A stretch of 64,000 nt of DNA from Tamarix chinensis (lineage: Eukaryota > Streptophyta > Magnoliopsida > Caryophyllales > Tamaricaceae), in NCBI GenBank assembly GCA_030549775.1, contig CM060177.1, positions 87,391,236 to 87,455,235 of the forward strand, read 5' to 3'. Under the pieces are notes generated by a model that saw nothing but the letters and a program-made list of their open reading frames with translations, was not told where the DNA came from and ran no database searches. Numbering within the stretch: position 1 is the first letter of the stretch; each line of letters starts with the position of its first letter. The position numbers and the translations under genes were made by a program. Below, one piece after another: positions 24,303-36,272 of the stretch.

Positions 24303-25860
24303 TTCAAATTAGGGCTTTGATTTTGGGATATGTTTGGAAGATGAATATGGCTAGAAGGGAATGGGTTATGGAGCTTAAAAAAGATAGTACTTAATCTCTA
24401 AATCACATAGATGAAGAGATTAAGGGTTTTAAGATTAATCGTTTACACAGATTCGATTAAACTTGAGATGAACTCACACAGAATTCAATACTTGCAATTT
24501 GTATTCAACTTCAATTCAATCAATGGTCTCCTCTTCAATCGTGGTTCTATGGATTTATATAGCCAAGACTACTGATTACAAGATACTAGCTAAAAGGTAT
24601 ACTTATTTAAAAGATACGTAACTAAAAGATACTAGAATATATAATATGCTAAAAGATACTAGAATATAGAATATTCTACAAAAAGGTAGTTTTATGCTAC
24701 TTTATTCTCTCGCTAATCTCTAACTCTACTAATTAATTAATTAATTAATTAACTAAATCAACTAATATGCATGCCCAAGCTGCATATTATTTCTCCCATG
24801 CATGTATATGCCTAGTAGTTTGTATGGTACATTTTTATCTATAACTAGCGACTTAACTATTCGTTTGTCTTTAATTTTGTGGGAGATCCTTTCAAAATAA
24901 AGAAAAATTGGTTCTATAATGATAAATATCAATTCTTGAGTGTTTGCTCCTACATCAGACTTTCTCAAAAGTCAAAACATTTAAAAGCATCCTCTTTTCA
25001 TCATCACATTTTTTTCTTCCTTTTTGACACACATATAAGTTTGTACTTTTCAACTTTGAGGTCCCTCATTAGTATTTATTACCTAACTAATTTGAAGCTC
25101 TTAACAAAATTTTAGTTAATCATAATCATTAATAAATATTTAACGAAAATAATGTTAATCATAATTATCAAATAATAATAAATAAAATAATATTAATCTA
25201 ACTTTTACTTAAACAATCGGAAAAAATGATGCTAATTAATTTTTTGATGAATAATTAGAAAAATATTCATCATAATTATATATAAATAAATAATGATAAT
25301 AATATTAATTGTAAGTAATTAGATAGTAATTATTAAAAATAATTATAGTTGATTTACAATTATAAATATAAGAATAATGAGAATATATTAGTATTAATAG
25401 TTAATAATATTATTTTTTATTATCATGCATATAGTATTAATAAAAATAATATAATTCAATATAATATTTTTGGATTATTATTTTTATTGATAATAATTAT
25501 GATCAAAATAATGTTAATAAAAATTATAATATATATTATTATACATTAATATTAAATAAACACAATCAATAATGCTTAATAATTTTTTTAATAAATAAAT
25601 AAACTAATTTATTATTTATTATTATTAATATAACACTAATTATAATAATAAGTAACTAATATATAATAAAGTAACCCTTGATGATAATCACTAGTAATTA
25701 TAGGTATAAGTAATCATTGTTGATAAATTCATTAAGGTATGTCCCTACTAATGATTATAATTTTGTTAACAAAAGTAATATTAATCATAATTTTAAGTGA
25801 TTCATTAATAATTTAACTATTATTAGTAATCATTATTAATATTAATATTAACATTTATTG
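24303..25860. other. AT-rich intergenic DNA
   Basis: A GC-moderate stretch (24360-24720) repeats AAAAGATACTAGAATATA twice and resembles an LTR or leader, but no ends were found. A (TTAA)n run lies at 24731-24750. The rest is ATT/AAT-rich without a gene. Confidence 0.45.
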
Positions 25861-25863
25861 CTA

Positions 25864-25864
25864 A

Positions 25865-25900
<36 letters not shown>
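25864..25900. repeat. (ATT)n microsatellite
   Basis: About 12 ATT units inside AT-rich DNA. Confidence 0.85.
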
Positions 25901-26114
25901 GATTTATAATAATTAATAGTGAGTGTGATAAAAATATTTTTTATAATACTTAATAATGAAAAAAAATATTTTAAGAAAATAATTTAATTATAATTAGAAA
26001 TATAATTAAATAATAAGAATAATATTACTTGTAATTTTTGATTGTAAGTAATTAGAATATTATTGACAATACTTTCATTATTATTACTTTTGATAATATA
26101 TTATTATCAATTAA

Positions 26115-26127
26115 TAATGATGATGAC

Positions 26128-26160
<33 letters not shown>

Positions 26161-26187
26161 AATAATAATAATAATAATAATAATAAT
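26115..26187. repeat. Compound (GAT)n-(AAT)n microsatellite
   Basis: About 15 GAT units (one GAC variant) pass directly into about 9 AAT units. Confidence 0.9.
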
Positions 26188-26924
26188 GTACTTGTAAATA
26201 ATATTATGGTAATAACCTTTTATTTTTTCAGAGAGAAAATGTAGGATATAACATTGAGTTTAGATGAAATATCCTTGAATTTTTAGAAACGCACCTTTAA
26301 CACCCCAAAATTTACTACCAATTTTTTTTTCAGCGGAAGTTTAAAACCAAAATACCAGGTGTTACCGCCGTAATTGGTGTAAGTCTGGCTTATAAAACCA
26401 TCATCACACCAATCACAAGGCTAACCGTTACAAGTAAAACAAGGTAAGTAGACATAAGAGAACTTTAGAATGTAAATAAGAGTTTGGAGGTTATCTCCGA
26501 GTAAAATATCCAACAAATACAAACAAAAGGGATACCATGGACCGAAGAGTCCAAAAAGGGTATCCGGGTAACATAAAATCCGGATAACATGACTCTTTGC
26601 CCAACACCTAGTAAAGATAGCAGTCACTCTTCCCCATACAATATATCAAAGGCAGCAAAATCATCAACTGGGTCATCAAAGACCTGCACAAAACCATCAG
26701 GGTCTTTTGCTCGTGGGAATGAGCAACACCGGTAAAAAGGATGATCAGTATGCTACGTACTGAGTAAGGTAACAATACAGTCAAACAGGGAACATATAAG
26801 TACATGCTTTCATAGTAGAAAATAGTATACATGCGAGGTACATGATTCAATACAAATCGGTTATTAGTCTGGATTCGTATATGAAAAAAAATAACATGAT
26901 CCAATATTTTATTTATGTTGAGTT

Positions 26925-27276
26925 CAGGGACCCCACTATTCTTAAACTGGTGGAATGGTATGAAGCATCTCTCGGGGACAACACACTCGAGCCATTATTA
27001 TCATCCGGTGGAACGGATCCTACACCTCTCAAGGCAAAACGCTCCTGAGCCACTATTCCTAACCAGTGGAACTGTTTGAATCACCTCTCAGGGACAACAC
27101 ACCTGAGCCACTATTATTGTCCGGTGGAACGGACCCTACACCTGGTCCTGACTCACGTAGTCTTCCACTTTAAATTATTAGTGTCTTATTCATTACTTAC
27201 CTCATATCATATTCTTATTCACGTTGAGTATAGGGCCCGCTATTCTTAATCCAGTGGAACAGACTGAAGCACCTCT
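26925..27276. repeat. CCGGTGGA repeat blocks of LTR-A, first part
   Basis: Units such as GAGCCATTATTATCATCCGG then TGGAACGGATCCTACACCTC, alternating with CACTATTCCTAACCAGTGG. Two blocks are separated by a spacer with CTCACGTAGTCTTCCACTTT. The second block is cut by CACTA element 2 and continues at 32202. Confidence 0.8.
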
Positions 27277-27596
27277 CAGCACTACAAAATAATTGACTTT
27301 TGCCAACAGAAACTTAGGCACATATACTTTTTCTGTTGGTAAAAGTAACTAATACAAACAGATAATTTTCTGTGGGCAATAATGTAGTTTTTCCCATAGA
27401 AATTTTTTATCTGTTGGTATTAATATGTTATACTAAGAGATCTTTTACCATCACTTATATCTGTGATTATTAGTAGTATTATACCAATAGAACTAATACG
27501 AACTTTTATCTCTGTTGGTATTAGTGTTTATAAAATTCAACAATAATATTTGTTTTTATATAATTTTAATAATGATTAATTCTATTCTTTTTAATA

Positions 27597-27650
27597 TAAT
27601 AATAATAATAATATAATAATAATAATAATATAATAATAATAATTAAGTAA
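27597..27650. repeat. (AAT)n microsatellite
   Basis: TAATAATAATAATA runs with small interruptions inside CACTA element 2; a second, longer ATT run lies at about 28010-28053. Confidence 0.8.
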
Positions 27651-28009
27651 TTAGTCATTGGTCATTATTAGAAATAATAGTTTACATATATTATTATTAA
27701 TTATTATTTTATTTCTAATTTTTTATATTAATATTGTTCATAATGGTGTCTTTTAACAATTATAATGAAATAATATATATTATATCTACTACCATTTACT
27801 ATTAAATTAATTTATTATTAAATACTATCAATTATCATTCAAATCTATATTATCTTAACAATAATAAATATTATCAATATTCATTCACATTATTAATAAT
27901 ATATTAGTAATTATTAGATACTATTATTAATTTATTTAAAATAATGATTTATATTATTCTTATTAATATAATTCTTTATTAATTATTACTAAGAATAAAT
28001 ATTTTAGGA

Positions 28010-28052
<43 letters not shown>

Positions 28053-28248
28053 TTAATAAAAAATATTATTACTAATTGTTGGAAATTATGGTTAATATGT
28101 ATATTATTCATATTTGTATTTATTTCCCATTATTAATTATTTTTAATAATAATTATTATTTTATTATAAATTATGATTAATATTATCTTAATAATACATT
28201 ACAAAATATTAATTTTACATTAAATATTTTTAGATGTATAGTATTTAT

Positions 28249-28680
28249 TTATATATGTGTATTTAAAAAAAAAACCCCGGACCCCGGACCCCGACCCCAA
28301 CCCTCTTCCTTTTCCCTTTCTCTCTTCTTCTCTCCCTTCTCTTTTGTTATTTCCCGTCGGTCTCCTTCCCTCTGCCTCTGCGCCCCATCGACGTCGCCAC
28401 CAGCTCCTCCACTGTCAATAGCCGACCGTCGGCCACCATCGACGTCGCCACTCCAGCTGCATGCCACCGTTGTGCCTGCCAGCTCCAGCGCTGCAGCAAC
28501 CAGCAGCCGAAGCAGTAGCCGCGCGCAGCAGCAGCCACGAGCAGCAACACAGGTCGTGCCACCATCCTCCGGCCACAGTGAGCCTCGTTGGTTGCGGGCG
28601 AGCAATCCTCGAACTCCGGCGTATCTTCTCCGGCCTTCACCCATTCAGATTTGTTAGTTTCGTTTGGTATAAATTTCCAA
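28249..28680 (+). other. GC-rich exon- or leader-like block in CACTA element 2
   Basis: An abrupt change from AT-rich to GC-rich sequence begins with ACCCCGGACCCCGG, then a CT-rich tract and CGACGTCGCCAC repeated at 28388 and 28440. Frames are open on both strands because of composition, but none has a recognisable domain. The layout (pyrimidine-rich, then GC-rich, then a T-rich intron-like stretch) suggests a captured 5' leader/first exon or an old LTR piece. Confidence 0.4.
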
Positions 28681-28889
28681 AAATCCTAACCCTTGTTTTA
28701 ATTAATTGAGTATGAATTAGCTTATGATAAGCTAAATTGATTGTGTAATTATGTATATATATGTTGTATGATTAATTTAGAGTGGTGAATTGTAGTACAT
28801 TTGGTTGATTTGTGAAAATCGGATTTTAGGCCGGGTTGTGTCCGAATTTTTCGGATTCGTCCGATTAAGCTATTTTGGGAAAATTGATT

Positions 28890-29650
28890 TTACGTTATGC
28901 TTTAAAATATATCTAATTTTATGTTAGAACCGTCAATTTGAGAAATTTATGTGGAATTCATTGGAATTGACTTTCTAGATCAAAATTCATGTGTAATGGA
29001 ATTGGATTGTATAATTGAGTTTTTTTACTCAACTGATTTTATAATATCTTTTGAAATGTATTTAATTTCATATCGAAAGTATTGATTTAGGAAAATTATG
29101 TGAAATTGATTGGAATTGGATTTTTGGGTCAAAACTCTTGCGGGTCTAAATTGGATTGTGTAATCGGGTTGTTTTATTCAATTGATTATATAAATTACAT
29201 TAGAATATATTTAATTACAATTCCAAACTGTCAATTTATATACTTTAGGAAGAATTGATCGGATTTGTGTTCCGGGCTCAAAAACCCTAATTATGCTAAA
29301 TTGGATATTTCTTTTATTATTTTTGAGCAATTGATTATATGTTATGTTACAAAATATGTCTAATTGTATTTCTAAACATTCAATTTAAATAAATTAATAG
29401 AATTCAATCAAATTGTATTTTCGGGCCTAAAATCCTAGATTTTAAGTGAAATTATGAAGTTGGTCATTTGTATGGTTATTTTTCTTAACTTGAATATATA
29501 GAAATAGTTGAAATGGTATTAATTGCATCGTAACACCTTTAATTGAAATTAATTGATTTGAACTATCCAATTTTGTGTCTTGGGCTTTGAAACCTTTGTT
29601 TCGAAATCTAGTAGTCTTGAATTGGCTACTTGAAAGATTGTTTTATGTCA
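28890..29650. repeat. Diverged tandem repeat, period about 147 bp
   Basis: Units begin with AAAATATATCTAATTTTATG (near 28907), GAAATGTATTTAATTTCATA (29053), GAATATATTTAATTACAATT (29201), AAATATGTCTAATTGTATTT (29348) and probably GAAATGGTATTAATTGCATC (29509). Each continues with a CAATTT word, then TTGGAATTGG..TTTYGGGYC, then TAAATTGGATTGTRTAAT, then TCAATTGATTATAT. About five copies with roughly 70-80% similarity by eye. Confidence 0.65.
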
Positions 29651-30072
29651 TGCCCTACTTTATATATGTTACATTAGCTCACTTAATCAAGAGATATATC
29701 ATGGTATTGTACTCTACCTCAAGGTAGTACATTTGAATGTATGTAGCTTGACCAACCTAAGGAATGAATATCAAGAATAAGCATGATGAATCTTGGATGT
29801 CTTCATGCTAGATACACTGATAGCTAATAAAGTTCACTGTATAATATATCCTATTATTTTACCTATTTCATTTATAGATTACCATAACAGTAGCTTTAGG
29901 GTTTGATAGCTTCTTGGTCATGCGTTATGGAGTTGGTCCTTTCGGTTTTGCTCTTGAAGATTCTCATATAATATCATTATACTGCATTATCTCCTTTTAC
30001 AACCATAAAACCTTCTTAAAACAATTTAGCAAACCTTAATATCATGCTCACTCTGCATTCTTAACCTTTCAG

Positions 30073-30857
30073 GAGGATCTCAAGCTGAAGTTGTCAACAG
30101 TAGAATCTGAGAACAAGCATATTATAGAGAGACTGTAGGCACAGATACATAAGAAGGAGGAGGACACTTACTTATTGCAAAAGGAGATTGCAAAGCAGAG
30201 CCAACAAGTTGACGCTTTAGAGAAGCAGGCCATCAATTTCTGCAATATGTTGGAAGAAAAAGAGTAACTCATTCTGAAGTATACTGAAAGGGAGAAACAA
30301 CTTGAAGAGCAACGAGCCGAGGTCATTGCATTTTTGTGGAAAATAACTTGACGAGCATAGGACTATTTCAATAATTATTGTTTTTTCTAGATTCAAGCAT
30401 TGTTGGCAGCTTCAAAAAGTAAACTTGGGGAAGCTAAGAAGCAGTATGATTCGTTGCTAGAGAGTAAACAGTTAGAATTGTCACGACATTTGAAGGAGAT
30501 ATCTCAGAAGAATGATCAGGTGCAATCTATGTTAAACCTCAATTCAAATATGAATTTAGTAGTTCCATATTGTTTTTCGCTGCTATGATAACTCTTTAAG
30601 CAGGCCATAAACGACATCAAGAAGAAGTATGAGGTAGAAAAGCAAGGGATCATTAACCATGAGAAAAAAAAGGTTTGCCTTGTTTTCCATGACTTTTTAT
30701 TGTACTGTTTGGTGGACACATGCATTGAAGGTTGTTTGTTCTTTAGGCTGACAAAATTGTAGTAGAAATGGAGAAGAAATGTGAAGCTAGACTTGAAAAA
30801 TGCAATGAAGATTCACGGTAGCACTTTGAGAAAATTCAGGAGGAACACAGTGCTTTG
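30073..30857 (+). pseudogene. Captured exons of a ZYP1-like synaptonemal-complex gene
   Basis: Four exons can be traced: 30073-30321, 30391-30519, 30604-30672 and 30747-30857. Each begins after AG, ends before GT, and is a multiple of three in phase 0. They encode a continuous coiled-coil rich in Glu, Lys and Gln: [60 protein letters not shown] then [14 protein letters not shown], and AINDIKKKYEVEKQGIINHE. This matches the central rod of plant ZYP1, the transverse-filament protein of the meiotic synaptonemal complex. Stops replace residues at RL*AQ (TAG), EKE*LI (TAA) and SR*HF (TAG), positions where the family has Gln. Introns are retained, so the capture was from genomic DNA. It lies inside CACTA element 2, in the same orientation as the coordinates. 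Confidence 0.75.
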
Positions 30858-31762
30858 GTATGCTTTGGAAAGATACACATTGTTCCTACTTTCCACTGCT
30901 CTCTACCCTGCAAATCTTGCTTTACTTATTTGATACCATAACAAGTATTTTCATTACTTTACATTTTTATTAATGTCCTCTAATCCTCATACTCAGTAGC
31001 TTAAACATACTTTTAGCGGATTGCTAGCGGCAACTACGCCTATATAATATATACTATATATATACCTTGGAAATTTGTTGTTCTTAACAGCCTTTTGACC
31101 ATATTTCCTCCATCTATATCCATTACTAAGTATATCAACTTGACTCCTTATCTAAAACACATATCTTTGGTTCTTCATCTTCTTGTAATGGCCGCTCTTT
31201 CTACTACTATCATCATTGTAATTTTTTCTATCCAGCGGTTTGTTTGATTGTTGTTTCGAAATGAGGTTATGTGCTAATCACTTCATATTTAATACTAGTA
31301 TTTGATTGTTGTTGGACTTTTATAGCTAAGGCAGGTACTGGTAATTGAAATTGCAAGTTAAAAACTTGTAATTACATGCATATTAAAAGACACCACACCA
31401 GTTAAATAATATCTTAGGCGAATTTATATTAATCTAATTAAGTTACATGCATATTTTTTTTCAGGGAATACATCTTGATAATTATCAAAGAAAATATTAA
31501 AGACACATAAGTCGTTGGAGATGCTAAATAGGATGGGAATGAAGAGGATGGTGTTTGATATGTTAATGAAGATGTCTTATATGTTAGCATCGGTTACAAG
31601 TTGTATATATATTATACCTATACGACTATTATTGTTTTGATAGTTAAACTAAAGAACGATGATTATGTATGGTGTACTATATTTTATATAAAGATAAGTT
31701 ATTGTTATAAGTAAATATTGCTACAACAGGTGTTATGGACATTATTGTCGTTTTACTAACAG

Positions 31763-31763
<1 letters not shown>

Positions 31764-31798
<35 letters not shown>
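31764..31798. repeat. (TA)n microsatellite
   Basis: About 17 TA units close to the right subterminal region of CACTA element 2. Confidence 0.9.
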
Positions 31799-31803
<5 letters not shown>

Positions 31804-31804
31804 A

Positions 31805-31995
31805 GCAATTGATATAATTTTGTGGATACTACTTTTATTCACAGATTTTCTTTTGTGGGTAATAGTTTTAGTCATAGATATTATTTTGTGGACAATACTT
31901 GTAGTCATAGATATTATTTTGTGGACAATACTTTTAGTCATAGATATTATTTTGTGGTTAATACTTTTACTCACAGATATAATTGTGGGTATAAA
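31805..31995. repeat. Subterminal tandem repeat of CACTA element 2, period about 36 bp
   Basis: Five copies of TTTTGTGGACAATACTTTTA followed by GTCATAGATATTA, changing gradually into TGTGGGTATAAATTTTACCA. The open frames here are repeats of Ile/Leu or His/Arg codons and are not genes. Confidence 0.8.
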
Positions 31996-32201
31996 TTTTA
32001 CCAACAAATAAATATCTGTGGGTATAAGCAACTAATACCAACATATCTTACGTATCTGTGGTTAAAAATTTTAAGAACAAAGTTTTTACCCACAGATTTG
32101 TCACAGAAAAATATCTGTTGGTAAAAACTTTTGCCTACAGAAATATGGCTTTTACCAACAGATAAGGCTCGTTGGCAAAAGTTAATTATTTTGTAGTGTA
32201 G

Positions 32202-32400
32202 GGATAGGACACCTGAGCCACTATTATCATCTGGTGGAACGGACTCTACACCTCTCAAGGCAAAACGCTCCTAAGCCACTATTCTGAACCGGTGGAATGG
32301 CTTGAAGCACCTCTCAGGGACAGGACACCTGAGCTACTATAATCGTCCGGTGGAACGGACCCTACACTTTGGCCTGAATCACGTGATCTTCCACTTTAAG
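32202..32400. repeat. CCGGTGGA repeat block of LTR-A, second part
   Basis: Resumes directly after CACTA element 2 with GGATAGGACACCTGAGCCAC. It holds TCATCTGGTGGAACGGACTC, GAACCGGTGGAATGGCTTGA and CGTCCGGTGGAACGGACC, and ends with the palindrome TCACGTGA (32379-32386) and TCTTCCACTTTAAGTGATTA. Confidence 0.8.
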
Positions 32401-33335
32401 TGATTAGTATCTTATTCATGATTTGTTTTATGAGTACAACACATTCTTAAGGTAAGAAAGACATTAACATATAGATAACAATGCCTTTCCTCACAGGCTA
32501 CAAGCTTATTTATCCTACAAAATCCTAAGTTCACATTTTAGGCATAACTCGTCTTATATCAAATCATTTACCCACCATATTTAGTATATCCTCCTTAAAT
32601 AATATTGTTATTAATGTACCCGAAACCCAAAGTCTAACCCCCACATCTCGCTCATGAAATAATAGCTTGATATCAAAAGTTACTATATACAAGGTTCCTA
32701 AAACCCTAAATTCACATGTCATTCATAACTTTTCCTAGGATGCTCAAATAATTACCAAATTTAATATACAACCCCAAAATACCAATATTAGCAACATATC
32801 CAAAATTCGTAGCCTAACTATAATATTTTACACATGTGATAATGACATTATCGCTTTAGGGTTACTAATTCCCAAATTAGACCATTCTCCCACCCGAAGA
32901 ACTTATGACATTCACAATCATGCCCAAACACTTCACATGATATTCATTAGCATACTATAATCCTTCTAACCTATCTTAAAATACCAAAATTATCATATTA
33001 ACCCATATTGACCAAAATACCCCTAAGGATAGCCGATAGTCCTTATTTTCACAAGTGCTTATATTTTCTGTACCATCATTTCCCACTTGTCATGCTTATT
33101 AGGCCCATATTATTCTTCCACACATTATACTCTCCCATACAAATTTTGGTATAGCGTAACAATAACATACCGACACTACTTTTATCGTTCAAACTCTCTT
33201 ATAGCACATACTCCAAAATTACCACAACAGATCGTTAACATCATACAATTAACAATATAATAATGGTAACATAATAATACACATAGCCATTCAAAAATTT
33301 AACACAAGTGCCTAAACATTGACTAGTATCCTTAC
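32401..33335. other. Interior of LTR-A, no gene
   Basis: Low-complexity sequence rich in short A/C words. No ORF of interest. Equivalent to the segment between the repeat blocks and the GC-rich block in LTR-B. Confidence 0.5.
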
Positions 33336-33960
33336 AGAAAAAGCTCACACTGGCAGCGTCTCATGTTGCGTGCATGCAGCGTGAGTGCACGACAAGAGGG
33401 GAGGGCTGGCTGGGAACTGCAGAGAGAGGGGAGGGGATCGAAGGTGTTGGTGCTGCGGGGGAAGGCTGGGCAACGATGGAACAAAGGAAAATAGGGCTGC
33501 TGGCTGGTTTGGGCGACGCACAGGGCTGCGGTGGAAGCTGTCGAACCAAACAAGCCGAGAAGGATCAGAAAAAAGGAGGGAGAAGGTAGAGGGCTGCACC
33601 GGTGGAGTGGTGCAGGGGCAGCAACATAGGTTGGTTGGCTTGGGGCTGGGGGTCGAAGCTACAGAAAACAGAGGCAGGGAAGGAGGAGGAAGGAAGGAAA
33701 GGGGGTCGGGGAGGAGAAGACGGTAGGGGCAGGTGGTGCAGGGGAGAGTTGCGGTTGGCGATGGAAGCGACAGGCAGAGGTTGCGGTGGCAACAGCGGTT
33801 GGCAGCTGCGAAGGTCGGAACCGGCAGGGATGGTATGCAGAGAAGAGAGAAAAAAACAAGGGAGTGTAAATGGCAGGGCATTTATTGCTACGAGAAAGAG
33901 AAAGAAGGAAAGAAACTAACTGTAGCACATGATAATGTAACCGGGCGAGGGAAAGAGGAA
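33336..33960 (-). other. GC-rich block of LTR-A
   Basis: Purine-rich on the plus strand, so CT-rich on the minus strand, and much higher in G+C than its flanks. Its place in the LTR matches the pyrimidine-rich blocks of LTR-B (35.7-36.7 kb) and LTR-D (63.2-63.95 kb). Overlapping open frames here are Pro/Ser/Leu-rich and arise from composition. Probably the transcribed leader part of the LTR. Confidence 0.5.
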
Positions 33961-33968
33961 TGAAAAAG

Positions 33969-34150
33969 ATAGAAAGAAAGAAAGAAAGAAAAAAAAGTAA
34001 ACATCGAGAATGATAAATACGGATAGCAGAGGACAAATATAAGGCGTGCACACAAGTGTCCGAGAGAAAAAAATGTGCACGCAAGGATGAGGAACAGGAA
34101 GAAGAGGAAAGAGAAAAAGAAGAAAATAAATAAATAAATAAATAAAAATA
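33969..34150. repeat. (GAAA)n and (AAAT)n tracts in LTR-A
   Basis: AAAGAAAGAAAGAAAG near 33975 and AAATAAATAAATAAAT near 34126. Confidence 0.8.
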
Positions 34151-34474
34151 AAAAGAAAAAAAACATGGATTTAGATTAAAATAATTTAGGTTAAAGTATT
34201 ATGATATATACTAAATAATTATTTCAAAAAGGGAATAAATCGGATAAAGATAGGTTTAATAAAACAAAAAAAAGCACAATAATTCGAGATAAATTTTAGG
34301 ATTTTATTTCGGATTATGGATCAAGGTTTAAATAAATAAAAAAATAATTAACTAAGGTTTAAGACTAGAGAGTAAGGGTAAAATTGAGAGGATATTTTTT
34401 TTTTATTAGAATTGGGTTACAATATTAATTATTTGAAATTAAGGTTACCTAAAATTTCAGGGTATTACAGCAAC

Positions 34475-35482
34475 ATATAACCAAATAACCCTACAACTAC
34501 AATAATTATTGACTTGTTAGATTTTTATTTAATTTGACCCTATAAAATGATAATTTTACCCTCACCTATATTACTTATCATTCCTTCCACTTTTCTTACC
34601 CTTTTACCTCTTATTGTTTAATGTAAAATACCTAATATGACTCTAAAAGTAAAATTCCTTTTTTTCCATCTTAATTAAGTGTGGAAATATCTAATATATT
34701 ATTCATTTCACATCAAATTAACATACAATTAAATACAAAATTGGAAGCTAACTAAAAGGGAACTAACCAAACAAAGAATGAAATCAAACTTGAATTAACC
34801 AAATCAAACTACTAGGGTTTCCTTCTTCAATCCAAAATGGTTTGAATATCACCATGTCCAACTTGTGTCCCAAATATGATTGTAACGACCAACACCGGCA
34901 ATCACCAATCCAACCTAAGCTTAGTATATCTTTGTTAGTACTATAGTGTCTCAACTCTATCAATTTTAATTCCTTCCGCTCTCAATATTTTAACCCCCCC
35001 ATTGTGTCCACCATCGCTTTAATCATAATATCGGTGCATTTTATTGCTCTTATTGAGAAAATAATCCCAAGGGATTCCTTGTCCATGAGATTGAAAATCA
35101 AAATGGGAAGGAACGAATTTCTTGATGATAGACCATATATATAGTAAAATTCAAATGAATGGGTCAACATTAGAGATGAGGTTGAATAGAAGAATTTAGT
35201 TTGAAAAGATGAATACTCTTTTCAATTTGGGCTCATATCTTAATTTTTTTTAGATTTGGTAACTCAAGTTTGCAAAATTCCTCTTGAATTGAGTTTGTGT
35301 TTCATGTTCGAATGGAAGTTGTCAATGTTGCAAGTGGGTTTGATTGGTTTATGTTTCTTAGATCTAGTTGTTTGTCTCCCTTGATTTGATCCTCTCATCA
35401 ATGTTATTTTTGTTGTTGGTTGTTTTAGATTTGGATGGTTTTATGTTTGCAAGATTGTTTTAATTTGAGTATGGGTTGTCTC
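34475..35482. other. Left TIR remainder and interior of the long-TIR element
   Basis: 34475-34640 is the part of the left TIR beyond LTR-A. The following 840 bases have no ORF of interest and contain words such as ACTACTAGGGTTTCC. LTR-B interrupts the element at 35483. Confidence 0.45.
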
Positions 35483-36166
35483 TGTAATACCCTAAATTTT
35501 TTAGCCTAATCCTAAATAATTAATACCTTAATCCAAACCCTAATCTCAAGAATTTTATTTTAGCCTTACCCTAATTCTTTTATCCCAACATCTTAACCTA
35601 AACCTGATCCTTGATCCAAAAAATTTGTAATTCTTAATGTAACTCTAATTTTTTTTATATAATTAATCTTACATTTTTAGCTAATCAATTTTTTTTAACG
35701 TAATCTAATCCTAAACTCTAGCCTCTTCTTCCTTTTTCTTTTCTTTTTTCCTTCTTCTCCTGCGCCAATTTTATGGTGTATGTGGTTTTTCTTTCTCTGC
35801 AATACACAACCGTTACCCCTGTCTCCTACATGCACCATGACACCATCATCCCTGCCACCCTCGTGCCTATCTTTCTTTCTTCTTCTCTTCCTCTGCCATG
35901 CCGATCACCATCATTCTTCATCCTTTGCTAATTTTCACCCAACACCACCATCACCTTCCCTGCTTTCCTCTCCCATGCACGTCTCCTTCGTGTGCCACCA
36001 TCACTGACCATCACCATCATCATCCCTCATGCCTCTACCCAATCTCCATAAATTTCAACCATCACCATCACCCCTATTCATTTTCTTTTCTTTTTCTCTG
36101 TTGATTATCATCATCATCGTTGTCACCTCCTTTGCTATTCTCCTCCATGGCATGCCACCTTACTAG

Positions 36167-36176
36167 TATAAATATA
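36167..36176 (+). promoter_or_regulatory. TATA box of LTR-B
   Basis: TATAAATATA lies in a CT-rich region about 684 bases from the LTR start, with CATTTTTGGTCGTCC about 30 bases downstream where transcription could begin. A similar TATAAATAC lies in the matching region of LTR-D. Confidence 0.5.
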
Positions 36177-36225
36177 TCCCTCCACCCTTCCATTTTTGGT
36201 CGTCCATAACCCAACCCTGACCTTA

Positions 36226-36272
36226 TTATCTTCTTCCTTCTTCCTTCTTCTTCTTCTTCTTCTTCTTCCTCC
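36226..36272. repeat. (CTT)n microsatellite in LTR-B
   Basis: CTTCTTCCTTCTTCC passing into eight consecutive CTT units, just downstream of the TATA box. Confidence 0.85.

Larger units (their letters stand above)
27280..32198 (+). mobile_element. CACTA element 2 (4919 bp) carrying ZYP1-like exons
   Basis: The left end CACTACAAAATAATTGACTT and the reverse complement of the right end CACTACAAAATAATTAACTT match, and the match continues with TTGCCAAC. The 3-bp flanks are CAG (27277-27279) and TAG (32199-32201). Uninterrupted copies of the host LTR repeat read CTCTCAGGGACAGG, so the site is CTCTCAG followed by GGATAGG and the flanks are a target duplication with one C-to-T change. Subterminal regions carry TCTGTTGGTA/TACCAACAGA words in both orientations. 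No transposase was found, so it is non-autonomous. It carries foreign exons (30073-30857), a 147-bp repeat field and a GC-rich block. Confidence 0.9.
26296..34469 (-). mobile_element. LTR-A: solo-LTR-like element (about 3.25 kb without its nested insert)
   Basis: The left end TTTAACACCCCAAAATTTAC and the right end AAAATTTCAGGGTATTACA are inverted versions of each other. The flanks GCACC (26291-26295) and GCAAC (34470-34474) form a 5-bp target duplication with one change. Reading on the minus strand, it starts TGTAATACCCTGAAATTTTA, as LTR-B does on the plus strand. It contains the CCGGTGGA repeat blocks and a GC/pyrimidine-rich block shared with LTR-B, -C and -D. No gag or pol is present, so it is either a solo LTR or an LTR whose partner is gone. 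CACTA element 2 is inserted at 27280. Confidence 0.75.

Noticed and set aside
26925..27276. Regularly spaced repeats considered as a CRISPR-like array
   Set aside because: Units and spacers are both repeated, occur in four LTR copies, and the sequence is a plant nuclear genome.
31756..32124. Repetitive open frames on both strands in CACTA element 2
   Set aside because: They are translations of the 36-bp subterminal tandem repeat whose unit length is a multiple of three.
33332..34166. Cluster of open frames on both strands
   Set aside because: Low-complexity CT/GA-rich LTR sequence, no domains, overlapping in all frames.
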